From the NCBI GenBank assembly GCA_049241565.1, contig JBMLQL010000056.1:1-11278 (forward strand): a stretch of DNA of 11,278 bases, given 5' to 3'. Under the pieces are notes generated by a model. That model made no database searches and was not told where the DNA came from. It saw only the letters and a list, made by a program, of their open reading frames with translations. A program made the position numbers and the translations under genes. This stretch comes from DZBG01 sp049241565. Lineage in GTDB: Bacteria; Bdellovibrionota; Bacteriovoracia; Bacteriovoracales; Bacteriovoracaceae. Positions 1 through 6,530 of the stretch are shown here, in pieces. Positions within the stretch are counted from its first letter, which is position 1. Each line of letters begins with the position of its first letter.

Positions 1-98
1 ATTAAAATACCGAAGTGTTGCGCTAAAAACTAGAATCTACCCAGCTACCTTTTGGAGTTTTCAAATATGAATTTCAATTCACATTTCATTTTCAATTA

Positions 99-128
99 AA
101 GACACAGTTTTAACTTAAGAATTAGGAT
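99..128 (+). promoter_or_regulatory. Candidate sigma70-type promoter for the 25-codon gene
   Basis: AAGACA (99-104) and TAGGAT (123-128) are separated by 18 bases. The GACA/TAGGAT pairing closely matches the better-placed promoter in front of exbB (CTGACA-17-TAGGAT), which is the main reason for listing it. Transcription would start near 135 and leave a leader of about 58 bases. Positions 1-98 hold nothing recognisable: only short open stretches ending at 31-33 and 68-70, which could at most be the tail of a gene outside the window. AT-rich DNA gives such boxes by chance. Confidence 0.3.
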
Positions 129-147
129 ACGAAGTCTTTTTCGTGGG

Positions 148-192
148 ATTCCATTAGACGCCCAATGAAGGGCGCCCTTAACAAGGAATTTC
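148..192 (+). promoter_or_regulatory. Structured leader before the 25-codon gene
   Basis: Several mutually exclusive pairings are visible. There is a perfect 12-base palindrome AAGGGCGCCCTT at 168-179. A hairpin CGCCC (159-163) / GGGCG (170-174) overlaps it. ATTCC (148-152) complements GGAAT (185-189), which includes the ribosome binding site, and TTCCAT (149-154) complements ATGGAA (193-198), which includes the start codon. A leader of this kind could hide the translation start. The base complementarity is seen directly; its regulatory role is inference, and the individual stems are short. Confidence 0.35.
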
Positions 193-270
193 ATGGAAGA
201 GGTGATTAGGGTACTTACCTTAATCATTCTAATCTTACAGCTTGCTGTTTTGATTCGGATGGTCTGGTAG
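193..270 (+). CDS. 25-residue hydrophobic membrane peptide (possible small toxin or small membrane protein)
   Basis: This is a 25-codon frame from ATG (193) to TAG (268-270). AAGGA (183-187) lies five bases upstream, an ideal ribosome binding site. The peptide starts MEEVIRVLTL, continues with an uninterrupted run of Leu/Ile/Val/Ala broken only by one Gln, and ends LIRMVW. That is one predicted membrane helix (about residues 5-24) with Arg6 and Arg22 near its ends and two Glu at the N-terminus. A strong terminator follows six bases after the stop, so it looks like a monocistronic micro-gene. Its size, helix, structured leader and private terminator resemble hydrophobic type I toxins and other bacterial small membrane proteins, but I recognise no specific family. 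It could also be a chance frame inside a small RNA. Confidence 0.5.
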   Translation: MEEVIRVLTLIILILQLAVLIRMVW

Positions 271-275
271 TTTTA

Positions 276-318
276 AGGGAGAAGTAAACGCGCTTCTCCC
301 TACCTAATTTTTCTCTTT
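276..318 (+). terminator. Rho-independent terminator after the 25-codon gene
   Basis: A perfect nine-base stem AGGGAGAAG (276-284) / CTTCTCCCT (293-301) encloses an eight-base loop. A T-rich run (positions 306-318, broken by C residues) follows on the + strand. On the minus strand the stem is followed by TTAAAAC, so the terminator points rightwards. It ends whatever transcript carries the short frame at 193-270. Confidence 0.75.
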
Positions 319-321
319 TAA

Positions 322-351
322 ATCTTAGCAGATAATCTTTTTACGTTTCAA
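322..351 (-). promoter_or_regulatory. Possible antisense promoter facing the 25-codon gene
   Basis: Read on the minus strand, TTGAAA (346-351) and TAAGAT (322-327) are 18 bases apart. A transcript would start near 314 and run leftwards across the terminator hairpin and the short frame at 193-270, the geometry of a cis-antisense RNA. The region is AT-rich, so chance occurrence is likely. The match could also lie inside the 3' tail of the lipoprotein operon transcript. The rest of 302-397 shows only a weak TTTCTA/TAGAAA repeat and no convincing terminator for that operon. Confidence 0.2.
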
Positions 352-397
352 GCACTTTCTAAAAATACTAGAAATCTTTAGAGTTTCATTATGTTAA

Positions 398-1219
398 CTA
401 AGGCAACTCTTCGATCCTAAAGCTCAATCCACCTCTTTCATCTCTCACAATGGCCATTAATAACAAAGGCTTAGTTGGAGCATCACCCTTATACTCTACG
501 GCTTCATTCGCCTCAGACTTGGGTTTATTAATCTCTCCCTCAGAAAGATACCATGCCACCTCGAGGTTTTCTGTACGGCTCTCAGTGACTCCATCAATGG
601 TGATGAACTGATAGCTCTCAGGGGCAGAGCTTGTGGCAGAGAGAGTGGACCCTTTAGCAGGAACTCTATTGAGGATGGGAGTACCATCAAGATTAATTGT
701 AGGTGTAGCTGGATTCGCGTTTCGTTGAGCTCTGTTGGTCGCATTGATTCGGCGAAAGGCCTTCACTTTTTTTCCATCCACATCAAAAGTGAAGAGGACG
801 AGATAGCTGACTCCATTAAACTTTTCTCTATCACTTCGTCCGGTAAAAATCGCTGCGGGAACAGTGATATTTTGTGCCTGGGCGAGACCTGTATTCTGGG
901 CCCCTTGGGCAAGAGTGGAGGTATCAATATCATAGTTAATAGCTGTGGCCGACGGATCATGGTCACAAGAGACGGGAGCCCCACGACTCACACCGGGATC
1001 GATACAAGTAATCACTTCACCTTGAATTGTTCTATTGCCTCCGCTGATATCAGCAATAAGGGGATAGACATTAGTGGAAGCTCCAGGAGCCAGTTCTGAA
1101 TCATCCGCTACAATCGCGAGGACTCTAAACTCAGTGAGAAGATCGATTTTTTTAAAGGTGTCGTCCCCACAGCTTGAGAGAAAAAGAAGTGAAAACAAAA
1201 ATAATATAAGTTTTTTCAT
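398..1219 (-). CDS. Predicted outer-membrane lipoprotein, partner of the TonB receptor
   Basis: 273 residues. The signal peptide MKKLILFLF... ends in a lipobox LSSC (14-17), so Cys17 should be lipidated. Gly at +2 favours outer-membrane rather than inner-membrane retention by the Lol rule. The mature part has a beta-rich look, two cysteines (72, 85) that could form a disulfide, and a C-terminal segment (about 219-268) in which W223-Y-L-S-E-G precedes a P-rich stretch and IVRDERGG. This recalls an Ig-like fold, but no family is claimed. It is the last gene of the exbB-exbD-tonB-receptor operon. One base separates its ATG from the receptor stop, and its ribosome binding site (GGGAGA) lies within the receptor's final codons, so translation is probably coupled. 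A role as receptor-associated surface lipoprotein that captures substrate or caps the barrel is inferred from position only. Confidence 0.8.
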   Translation of the reverse strand: MKKLILFLFSLLFLSSCGDDTFKKIDLLTEFRVLAIVADDSELAPGASTNVYPLIADISGGNRTIQGEVITCIDPGVSRGAPVSCDHDPSATAINYDIDTSTLAQGAQNTGLAQAQNITVPAAIFTGRSDREKFNGVSYLVLFTFDVDGKKVKAFRRINATNRAQRNANPATPTINLDGTPILNRVPAKGSTLSATSSAPESYQFITIDGVTESRTENLEVAWYLSEGEINKPKSEANEAVEYKGDAPTKPLLLMAIVRDERGGLSFRIEELP

Positions 1220-1220
1220 C

Positions 1221-3428
1221 TTAAAATTCTCCCTTCATCCCGACCGTCGGTAAGATTGGAAGACCTCTGACTTTTTTGTTTTGAGTATAATCGTAAGAGT
1301 ACTCAATGTTTTGAGCATTTTTAGCGTTGAGAATATTCTGAACGTCAAGATAAGCTGTTAAAATCCATTTATCATAGACATATCGTCTATCGATTCTAAT
1401 ATCGAGTTGATTGAAAGCATCGAATCTTCTTGAATAAATTGTTCCACGAGTAGGAATATAAACATCATTATCAGAGTCAAAAGTTGAGCCTACGATAGGT
1501 GTGTAGGGAAGACCTGACACAAATCTCATTCGCCCTGAAAAAGTCCATCGCTCTTTTGTATAGGATGTGATGAGGTTAAGATTATGAGTCTGGTCAAATT
1601 CCGCAGGCCTTGTTCCAAACCCAGGTGTATAGCGCTCACTTTTAAGATAGGTATAGACTAATTGAGATGACCATTCGTTATGGCGATACTTCGCTTGGAC
1701 TTCAGTCCCGAGAATCGTACCAGAACCACCATTTTTATAATTTGAATTAATATCAGGAACAACAAGATCTTTTAATTCTTTAAAAAAATAATTATTCGTG
1801 AGCTCAAGGCCTTGGTTTGATTGTTGTCTAAAGTCTTTAGTAAATCCCGTCGTGTAGTGAATAGCATACGGAGAGCGAACATTCCTATTACCGTAGAGTT
1901 TACTTGATTCTTGGGGTTGCGGAGCTTGAGCATAAAGTCCCCAGGCACCACGCAGAAGGAGTGTTGGATCCCACTGATAACGAAGTTGAAAGCGAGGTTG
2001 GAGTTTCGTTTCTTTGACTTCAGAAAAATGATCAACTCTCACATTAGGTAAATAAGTCCATTTTGAATCTTCTGAAGTTTTAATTTCCTGACGAATATAA
2101 GCGCCAAGTTGATACTGAGAACTGTCTTCAAAAAACTTTCGCTCCTCTCCAACTGAGAAAGGATTATTTACTCCGCCCACACTAAATGAGTTAGGAAGAT
2201 TAATACCAACCTTTGAATCATTGTACTGATTATCAAGACCGATATAAGTTTTGTAAGTGGGAGTCCATTCGTTAATTATTTCTGAGCGATGAGAAATGAC
2301 ATTTGCATTTATATCAAGAAATCGACCGTTAATATTAACAAGAAGATTATCTCGACCTATGGCCACAGAGTGGTCCATTTTAGATTTGCCAGATATCTGA
2401 GTTGTTAATTGAGGAATAACTCTAAAAAATTCTGTTCTATTATAAAATTCCCCTCTGAGTGCCGGATCATTATTAGCGGCTTTGCTCAAAATGAGTTCTA
2501 GTTCGTCTTTACTTGCAATAAAGGTTGTTTTGAAAACATTATTTTCATTGAGCTGATTTTTATAAATTCCAGTGAAGTCGTAATAGGTTGGAGCAGCAGT
2601 CAGTTCAAAATCCTCATTATCTTTGGCGACTTGTTTTAAAACCTGGCCAATATAACTATAGCGTCCGGCCACGAGAAAACTTGAGTGGTCGTTAATGGGA
2701 CCTTCGACAAGACCTCCTGAATTAAGAAGATCAATAAAGGCCATTCCGTGGATGCGATCCTCTTTAGGGTCTTTAGTGGTCAGTCCGATAATACCACCTA
2801 TGGCCCGAGAGTATTCAGGTCCATAACCACTTGGGAGGAGCTCAACTCGGTCTACGGCCTCAGGAATAATCACACTTGAAAGTCCACCAAAGTGGAAGAC
2901 CAAAGGAACTCGATGTCCGTTAATCAGGTAGCCTGTATCATCAGGACTCGCTCCCTGAACAATGATTTGAGCACTGGCGCCATTTTGTGCCACTCCTGGA
3001 AGATTCTGAGCGGCACGGACAGGATCACCGCCAAATGATCCAGGGGCCTTTAAAAATTCTTCTTGGGTTAGTGTTTGAGACTGATCATCACGTTTATCGA
3101 CTTTGCCTTTAACGGTAGTCTCAAAACTTGTGTAGAATTTTTTTTCAATATAGAGATCAAGTTTGTTATTGGCAGAACATGATAAATTTTTCTCAAACTT
3201 ATTATAACCTGAGATGTTAATGATGACGGAACATTCTCCCTTGGGAATATTTTCAATTTTGAATTCGCCCTTAGAATTAGTTATAGCTTTCATTTTAGAG
3301 GGAAGAATAAACACATTCACATCAGAGAGATTTTTGCGAGTTCCTTTCTCATAAATATTACCTTCAAGTGTGATAGTCTCTTGAGCAAAAAGTGAAAAAG
3401 AAAAAAGACTTAAAAGAAATAGTAACAT
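1221..3428 (-). CDS. TonB-dependent outer-membrane receptor with N-terminal carboxypeptidase-regulatory-like domain
   Basis: 735 residues. A signal peptide (about 1-15, cleaved after SLFA) leads into a carboxypeptidase-D-regulatory-like beta-sandwich (about 18-95; GxI..KGTRKNLSDVNVFI and SKGEFKIENIPKG are typical). A possible TonB-box segment lies at FETTVKG (about 102-108). The plug (about 115-222) includes DPVRAAQNLPGV, QIIVQGASPDDTGYLING and VELLPSGYGPEYSRAIGG. The C-terminal beta-barrel ends in an aromatic residue (MKGEF), as outer-membrane proteins do. The family imports siderophores, cobalamin, glycans or other bulky ligands using energy from TonB; the substrate here cannot be told. The extra N-terminal domain resembles SusC-like and myxobacterial receptors. 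Its ATG directly abuts the tonB stop codon, with GGAG eight bases upstream. Confidence 0.93.
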   Translation of the reverse strand: MLLFLLSLFSFSLFAQETITLEGNIYEKGTRKNLSDVNVFILPSKMKAITNSKGEFKIENIPKGECSVIINISGYNKFEKNLSCSANNKLDLYIEKKFYTSFETTVKGKVDKRDDQSQTLTQEEFLKAPGSFGGDPVRAAQNLPGVAQNGASAQIIVQGASPDDTGYLINGHRVPLVFHFGGLSSVIIPEAVDRVELLPSGYGPEYSRAIGGIIGLTTKDPKEDRIHGMAFIDLLNSGGLVEGPINDHSSFLVAGRYSYIGQVLKQVAKDNEDFELTAAPTYYDFTGIYKNQLNENNVFKTTFIASKDELELILSKAANNDPALRGEFYNRTEFFRVIPQLTTQISGKSKMDHSVAIGRDNLLVNINGRFLDINANVISHRSEIINEWTPTYKTYIGLDNQYNDSKVGINLPNSFSVGGVNNPFSVGEERKFFEDSSQYQLGAYIRQEIKTSEDSKWTYLPNVRVDHFSEVKETKLQPRFQLRYQWDPTLLLRGAWGLYAQAPQPQESSKLYGNRNVRSPYAIHYTTGFTKDFRQQSNQGLELTNNYFFKELKDLVVPDINSNYKNGGSGTILGTEVQAKYRHNEWSSQLVYTYLKSERYTPGFGTRPAEFDQTHNLNLITSYTKERWTFSGRMRFVSGLPYTPIVGSTFDSDNDVYIPTRGTIYSRRFDAFNQLDIRIDRRYVYDKWILTAYLDVQNILNAKNAQNIEYSYDYTQNKKVRGLPILPTVGMKGEF

Positions 3429-4094
3429 TTAGTACTCCAACTCAAAACGTAAGGTATACCTAATCCTGACGGCCACAGGGGCGCCGTCAACAAGTGCAGG
3501 TTTGAAGCGAAACTTTCTCATCGCTTCTACAGCTCCTTGCTTAAAAATATCTAGACCTTCAATAACACTCACTTGTCTGACATTACCGGAAGAATCGACC
3601 AATACATCTAAAACGACTGCCCCTTCGATTTGCTTCTCTCTGGCCTCTTTAGGATAGTTGGGTCTTACTTCTGAAAGAACGACAGGCATTTCCGAGACGA
3701 GATAATCTTCAGTTGGCGTAGGGAGAGAATCAACATCTGAATCAAGCAATACCTTGTTATCTACTTCCTTGGCCAAAGTGTTTCCTCGTTTGGCATTCAC
3801 TGCTTGATCATCACCTACTGATTCATCAGTATAGGACTGACGACTGGCCCCAAAAACTTCTCTTACTTGATTTTTTTGAGATTCCTCTTGTGGCGTATTG
3901 ACCGATTTTAAAACAACTTGAGGCTTCTCTTTAATTTCTGCAAGATTTTGAACTTCTTCTGGCATAGTGATTTCGATCGGAACCTCAATCATTTCAGTAG
4001 GAGAAAGATTGAGCTTTGTCACAAGTAAAAAGAAAGCTACTAAGAGTGCATGAATGAGCAAAGAGGATTGCCATGGTCTTAAACCATCATTCAT
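3429..4094 (-). CDS. tonB: Energy transducer TonB
   Basis: 221 residues. A short cytoplasmic N-terminus precedes one membrane helix (about 10-27) that carries Ser11 and His15, the same i/i+4 Ser-His pair known as S16/H20 in E. coli TonB. A periplasmic linker (about 30-138) follows that is acidic and Glu/Gln-rich rather than the usual Pro-Lys repeat. The C-terminal TonB domain (about 142-221) has the hallmarks RPNYPKEA, EGAVVLDVLVDSSGNV, AVEAMRKFRFKPA and GAPVAVRIRYTLRFEL. It contacts the receptor plug and transmits ExbB/ExbD energy across the periplasm. The start codon overlaps the exbD stop by four bases (ATGA), implying translational coupling. Its position between the motor and one receptor gene suggests a TonB dedicated to that receptor. 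Confidence 0.93.
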   Translation of the reverse strand: MNDGLRPWQSSLLIHALLVAFFLLVTKLNLSPTEMIEVPIEITMPEEVQNLAEIKEKPQVVLKSVNTPQEESQKNQVREVFGASRQSYTDESVGDDQAVNAKRGNTLAKEVDNKVLLDSDVDSLPTPTEDYLVSEMPVVLSEVRPNYPKEAREKQIEGAVVLDVLVDSSGNVRQVSVIEGLDIFKQGAVEAMRKFRFKPALVDGAPVAVRIRYTLRFELEY

Positions 4095-4522
4095 TTGATC
4101 TCATCCTTTACTCGTTCTACTTGAAGGGCAAAACGATTTAAATTGTTTCTTTTGAGAAGATCAATAAACCGGACGACGTCTCCATGCTTAGAATCAGTGT
4201 CAGCACTTATCAAAAAATTAGTGTCAGGAGATTCTTTTGATATTTTTTGAAGTTCAGCACTAAGTCCTTCACTGCTTAAGAGCACTCCATTGAATAGGAT
4301 CTGGCCTTCTTTGGTAATGGCCACCCCAATAGAAATAGTTTTAGCACTTACGTCAGAAGTTAATGTCTTAGGAAGATTAACCTTAAGACTCTCTTTTACC
4401 ATCACCGGTGCAGTGACCATAAAGATAACGAGCAAGACTAAGACTACATCCACAAAAGGAGTAATATTGATCTCATTAATTCCATCCCCAATCTCATTAG
4501 GGTCAAAACTTTTTCCGGCCAT
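4091..4522 (-). CDS. exbD: ExbD/TolR family proton-channel subunit
   Basis: 143 residues. After a cytoplasmic tail, the motif EINITPFVDVVLVLLVIFMV starts a single membrane helix (about 21-43). Asp25 falls at exactly the position of the essential proton-carrying Asp25 of E. coli ExbD. The periplasmic domain (about 45-140) includes the typical ISADTDSKHGDVVRFIDLLK. It forms the inner-membrane motor with ExbB. TolR is a close relative, but the adjacent tonB and receptor genes favour ExbD. Two bases separate it from the exbB stop, and its ribosome binding site AAGGA is formed by the last exbB codons. Confidence 0.92.
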   Translation of the reverse strand: MAGKSFDPNEIGDGINEINITPFVDVVLVLLVIFMVTAPVMVKESLKVNLPKTLTSDVSAKTISIGVAITKEGQILFNGVLLSSEGLSAELQKISKESPDTNFLISADTDSKHGDVVRFIDLLKRNNLNRFALQVERVKDEIK

Positions 4523-4524
4523 GA

Positions 4525-5094
4525 CTAATCCTTGTAAGCGATAAAAAGATCTTTCAGCGCAGCGGTCTCATTGAGAATGAGACGAACTTTACGTGAGTAA
4601 TAGTTAAAACTAATAACAGCAGGAATAGCGACCACAAGACCAACGGCGGTTAGGATCAGGGCCTCAGCTAAAGAGAACATCACACTATTGGTATTACCTG
4701 TTCCCTGAGAAAGCTCTCCGAAGCTAACAATGATTCCCATGATTGTTCCTAAAAGACCAATGAAAGGAGTTGTTGAACCAAGAGTTCCTAAAACAGGCAA
4801 CCCTTTTTCTAACTCACTTTTTTTATGAGTAACAAAGGCATCAAACACTTTTTCAACTTGTTCAGAACTTTTTTGCTGAGTCAACTCTTGAAAAAGTTCT
4901 CCTATAAAAAATTGCGAGGTGAGCTCTTTGAAGTTTTTAGACCTGATGCTTTTTTTGAAGTCATTGAAAGGAATATCAAGTGTTTTATAAAACCTACGTC
5001 TTTCAATAATAATTGAAACTGACCAGATAGAGAGAATGATGAGAATGAGAAAAATAAGTCGAGCTAGCCATTCTATAACCGTAATCCAGAGCAT
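4525..5094 (-). CDS. exbB: MotA/TolQ/ExbB proton-channel family protein
   Basis: 189 residues with three membrane helices (about 6-30, 99-124, 138-165). The second and third carry the family signature: GLPVLGTLGSTTPFIGLLGT, then AEALILTAVGLVVAIPAV with Glu144 at the place of the functional glutamate (E176) of E. coli ExbB. It lacks the N-terminal extension of the longer E. coli type. It assembles the proton channel that, with ExbD, drives TonB. It is the first gene of the five-gene operon, with AGGAG six to seven bases before its ATG and a clear promoter upstream. TolQ is the main alternative; no tolA/tolB/pal genes are nearby, which argues against it. Confidence 0.92.
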   Translation of the reverse strand: MLWITVIEWLARLIFLILIILSIWSVSIIIERRRFYKTLDIPFNDFKKSIRSKNFKELTSQFFIGELFQELTQQKSSEQVEKVFDAFVTHKKSELEKGLPVLGTLGSTTPFIGLLGTIMGIIVSFGELSQGTGNTNSVMFSLAEALILTAVGLVVAIPAVISFNYYSRKVRLILNETAALKDLFIAYKD

Positions 5095-5121
5095 AAGATT
5101 CTCCTATTTGTTAATAGAAGA

Positions 5122-5150
5122 ATCCTATGTCGTTGGATTTAAAATGTCAG
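5122..5150 (-). promoter_or_regulatory. Promoter of the exbB-exbD-tonB-receptor-lipoprotein operon
   Basis: On the minus strand CTGACA (5145-5150) and TAGGAT (5122-5127) are separated by exactly 17 bases. The expected start near 5115 leaves a leader of about 20 bases containing the AGGAG site of exbB. The promoter fills the 60-base gap after the baeRF-like gene. No terminator hairpin is visible in that gap, so some read-through from upstream is possible. I see no Fur-box-like palindrome in the gap, so iron control is not supported by the sequence. Confidence 0.6.
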
Positions 5151-5154
5151 TGTT

Positions 5155-6177
5155 TTAATTGATGGATGAGACTAAGTAAGATCTGCCTTGTGGGAGATAC
5201 TTTTTTGGGACAACGCTGACTTTAATCCCCTTTTTTAAGGCCATTTCGACCAGATCATCCAGAACATCATCATCGTTAATGTTTTGTTGTGCCCTGTTAA
5301 CAGTCGCAAGACCTGTCTTGTTATCAATCTCACCAAAATGAAGGTCATCGAGTGAAACACATAAATGATTGATTTCACCACCCATAATAAGTGTTCCCAG
5401 GTCCTTGAGTTCAATTTCCTCTTGCTCTTTGAATTTTTTAATCTTTGATAAGTAGCTATTATTAACTTTTTCTTTAAGACTCATTCTTAAACTCGATAAA
5501 GCATTCTCTGGACTGAGCGAGGCGAAAGACTCATTAAGCTTGATTTTCGGAAGATCGATTTTTGTCCAGTGCTTCATATTCTCAAATGGAGTTTTATCTA
5601 CACCTGAGAAGCCGATGCTAAATGTCTCATCGTTAATCGCAATCTTAATTTCATGCAATAAGAAATCAATAAAATCATCTAAATCTTCTTTTTCTAATTC
5701 ATCTATCCAAGCCTTGTTGATTGTGGCAAGTGGAGGGAGATAACTATCAATCACATAGTCATGAGTTAATCCTACTTTAAATAGGCTCACTCCCTGCTCA
5801 TTGACATGAAGAAGTAGGGAATGAACGCTTTCATTAGAAGCAGCTATCAGTGGTTTTATGTGAAAGCTATCAGCTACAATAAATCGTGGCTCCATTTTTA
5901 TCGGCATAGGAATGAAGGTTGTGACCCCGTCATGGTGATAGATGGCCAAACTAAGTGCTCCTTGCTTCGTGAAGTGATTCCAATTTGGGATTGCAATGGT
6001 ACATGGAGGACGATTATTTTTAATCAGCAATCCGTTAGCCCCTTTCACAAGGGATAAGAATATCTTTTCAACTGGAATCTCAGTTGATCTAAGAGGCACA
6101 AATAGAGATATGAAAGTTCCATCTACTTTTACTCTCGAATTTAATGTTTTAATTTGTTTAATATAAGAATTTTGCAT
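5155..6177 (-). CDS. Divergent bacterial eRF1-like protein (baeRF family 3-like)
   Basis: 340 residues, soluble, without signal or membrane helix. The layout matches the baeRF3 family, bacterial relatives of archaeal/eukaryotic release factor 1. The N-terminal domain (about 15-95) has SLFVPLR and ends before PRFIVADSFHIKPL. The central domain (about 97-215) holds LLLHVNEQGVSLFKV, compare the family's yvLaLs...vrLfr segment. The C-terminal L30e-like domain (about 255-340) carries GTLIMGGEINHLCVSLDDLHFGEID and DDDVLDDLVEMALKKGIKV followed by a VVPKKYLPQG end. No GGQ tripeptide is visible, so it should not be a classical peptidyl-tRNA hydrolase. The family's function is unknown, with a ribosome-linked or stress role proposed from homology. 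GGAG lies about nine bases before the ATG, and a small lipoprotein gene ends 26 bases upstream, probably in the same transcript. Confidence 0.68.
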   Translation of the reverse strand: MQNSYIKQIKTLNSRVKVDGTFISLFVPLRSTEIPVEKIFLSLVKGANGLLIKNNRPPCTIAIPNWNHFTKQGALSLAIYHHDGVTTFIPMPIKMEPRFIVADSFHIKPLIAASNESVHSLLLHVNEQGVSLFKVGLTHDYVIDSYLPPLATINKAWIDELEKEDLDDFIDFLLHEIKIAINDETFSIGFSGVDKTPFENMKHWTKIDLPKIKLNESFASLSPENALSSLRMSLKEKVNNSYLSKIKKFKEQEEIELKDLGTLIMGGEINHLCVSLDDLHFGEIDNKTGLATVNRAQQNINDDDVLDDLVEMALKKGIKVSVVPKKYLPQGRSYLVSSIN

Positions 6178-6203
6178 TTTTTTTCTCCGGTTAAATTAGA
6201 TTA

Positions 6204-6353
6204 TCATCTTGTTCGGTGGATAAAGTCTCTTTTCAGAGCTTGTTCATCCATCATTGGGCCCAAGGCCGCAGGTTTATAATCGAGCTTATTTTGTTTGGTA
6301 GTTGAACAAGCAACCATAAGAAACATCATAAGCACAGTTGTTACAGGTAACAT
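6204..6353 (-). CDS. 49-residue predicted small lipoprotein
   Basis: A short minus-strand frame from ATG (6351-6353) to TGA (6204-6206), with GGAG (6359-6362) five bases upstream. The protein begins MLPVTTVLMM, has a hydrophobic stretch ending in a lipobox-like LMVAC (12-16), then a small polar tail with KLDYKPAALGPMMDEQALKR. Cys16 would be the lipidated residue. The n-region has no positive charge and Met at -3 is uncommon, so lipidation is likely but not certain. Ser-Thr-Thr after the Cys fits outer-membrane sorting. It precedes the baeRF-like gene by 26 bases in the same direction and is probably co-transcribed. No family is recognised. Confidence 0.55.
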   Translation of the reverse strand: MLPVTTVLMMFLMVACSTTKQNKLDYKPAALGPMMDEQALKRDFIHRTR

Positions 6354-6400
6354 AGTGACTCCGTTTGTTATTAATGGTCTTGCTCTTTATATCTTGGCCG

Positions 6401-6415
6401 GGTTTAGCATAAACC
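6401..6415. repeat. Small perfect inverted repeat upstream of the small lipoprotein gene
   Basis: GGTTTA (6401-6406) and TAAACC (6410-6415) are perfect inverted arms around a three-base centre, about 50 bases upstream of the lipoprotein start. It could be an operator or a transcript hairpin for the lipoprotein/baeRF pair. No U-tract follows on either strand, so it is not a terminator. No convincing promoter boxes were found in 6354-6521. Confidence 0.3.
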
Positions 6416-6515
6416 GTGATGACGACCTAAAAAACCTTTATGGCGAGCTACTCCCCACAAGTAGATTATCGTCTAGATAGTAGTATTGATAAAATAGATA
6501 ATATTGATGTTTAGA

Positions 6516-6530
6516 ATCGTTTTAAACGAT
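6516..6530. repeat. Inverted repeat at the 3' end of the DUF2237 operon
   Basis: ATCGTTT (6516-6522) and AAACGAT (6524-6530) overlap the stop codon (6522-6524) of the DoxX/DUF2071 gene. A T-tract (ATTTTTT) follows on the + strand only, so as a terminator it would suit rightward transcription, whereas the adjacent operon runs leftward. It may still help define the 3' end. No better terminator is visible for that operon. Confidence 0.35.

Noticed and set aside
1..70. Short open stretch at the left edge ending at TGA 68-70
   Set aside because: Could be the tail of an upstream gene, but 22 codons without recognisable motif are too little to call.
725..1099. Open + strand frame of 124 codons opposite the lipoprotein gene
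   Set aside because: Antisense to a well-supported lipoprotein with lipobox and operon coupling; no ribosome binding site or family features.
4290..4544. Open + strand frame opposite exbD
   Set aside because: Shadow of the exbD frame; its hydrophobic look is produced by the complementary strand of the exbD membrane segment.
5821..6057. Open + strand frame opposite the baeRF-like gene
   Set aside because: No ribosome binding site, and it is antisense to a frame with recognisable family motifs.
6295..6480. Open + strand frame of 61 codons spanning the region upstream of the small lipoprotein
   Set aside because: No ribosome binding site or coherent protein features; the minus-strand lipoprotein in the same place has both a ribosome binding site and a lipobox.
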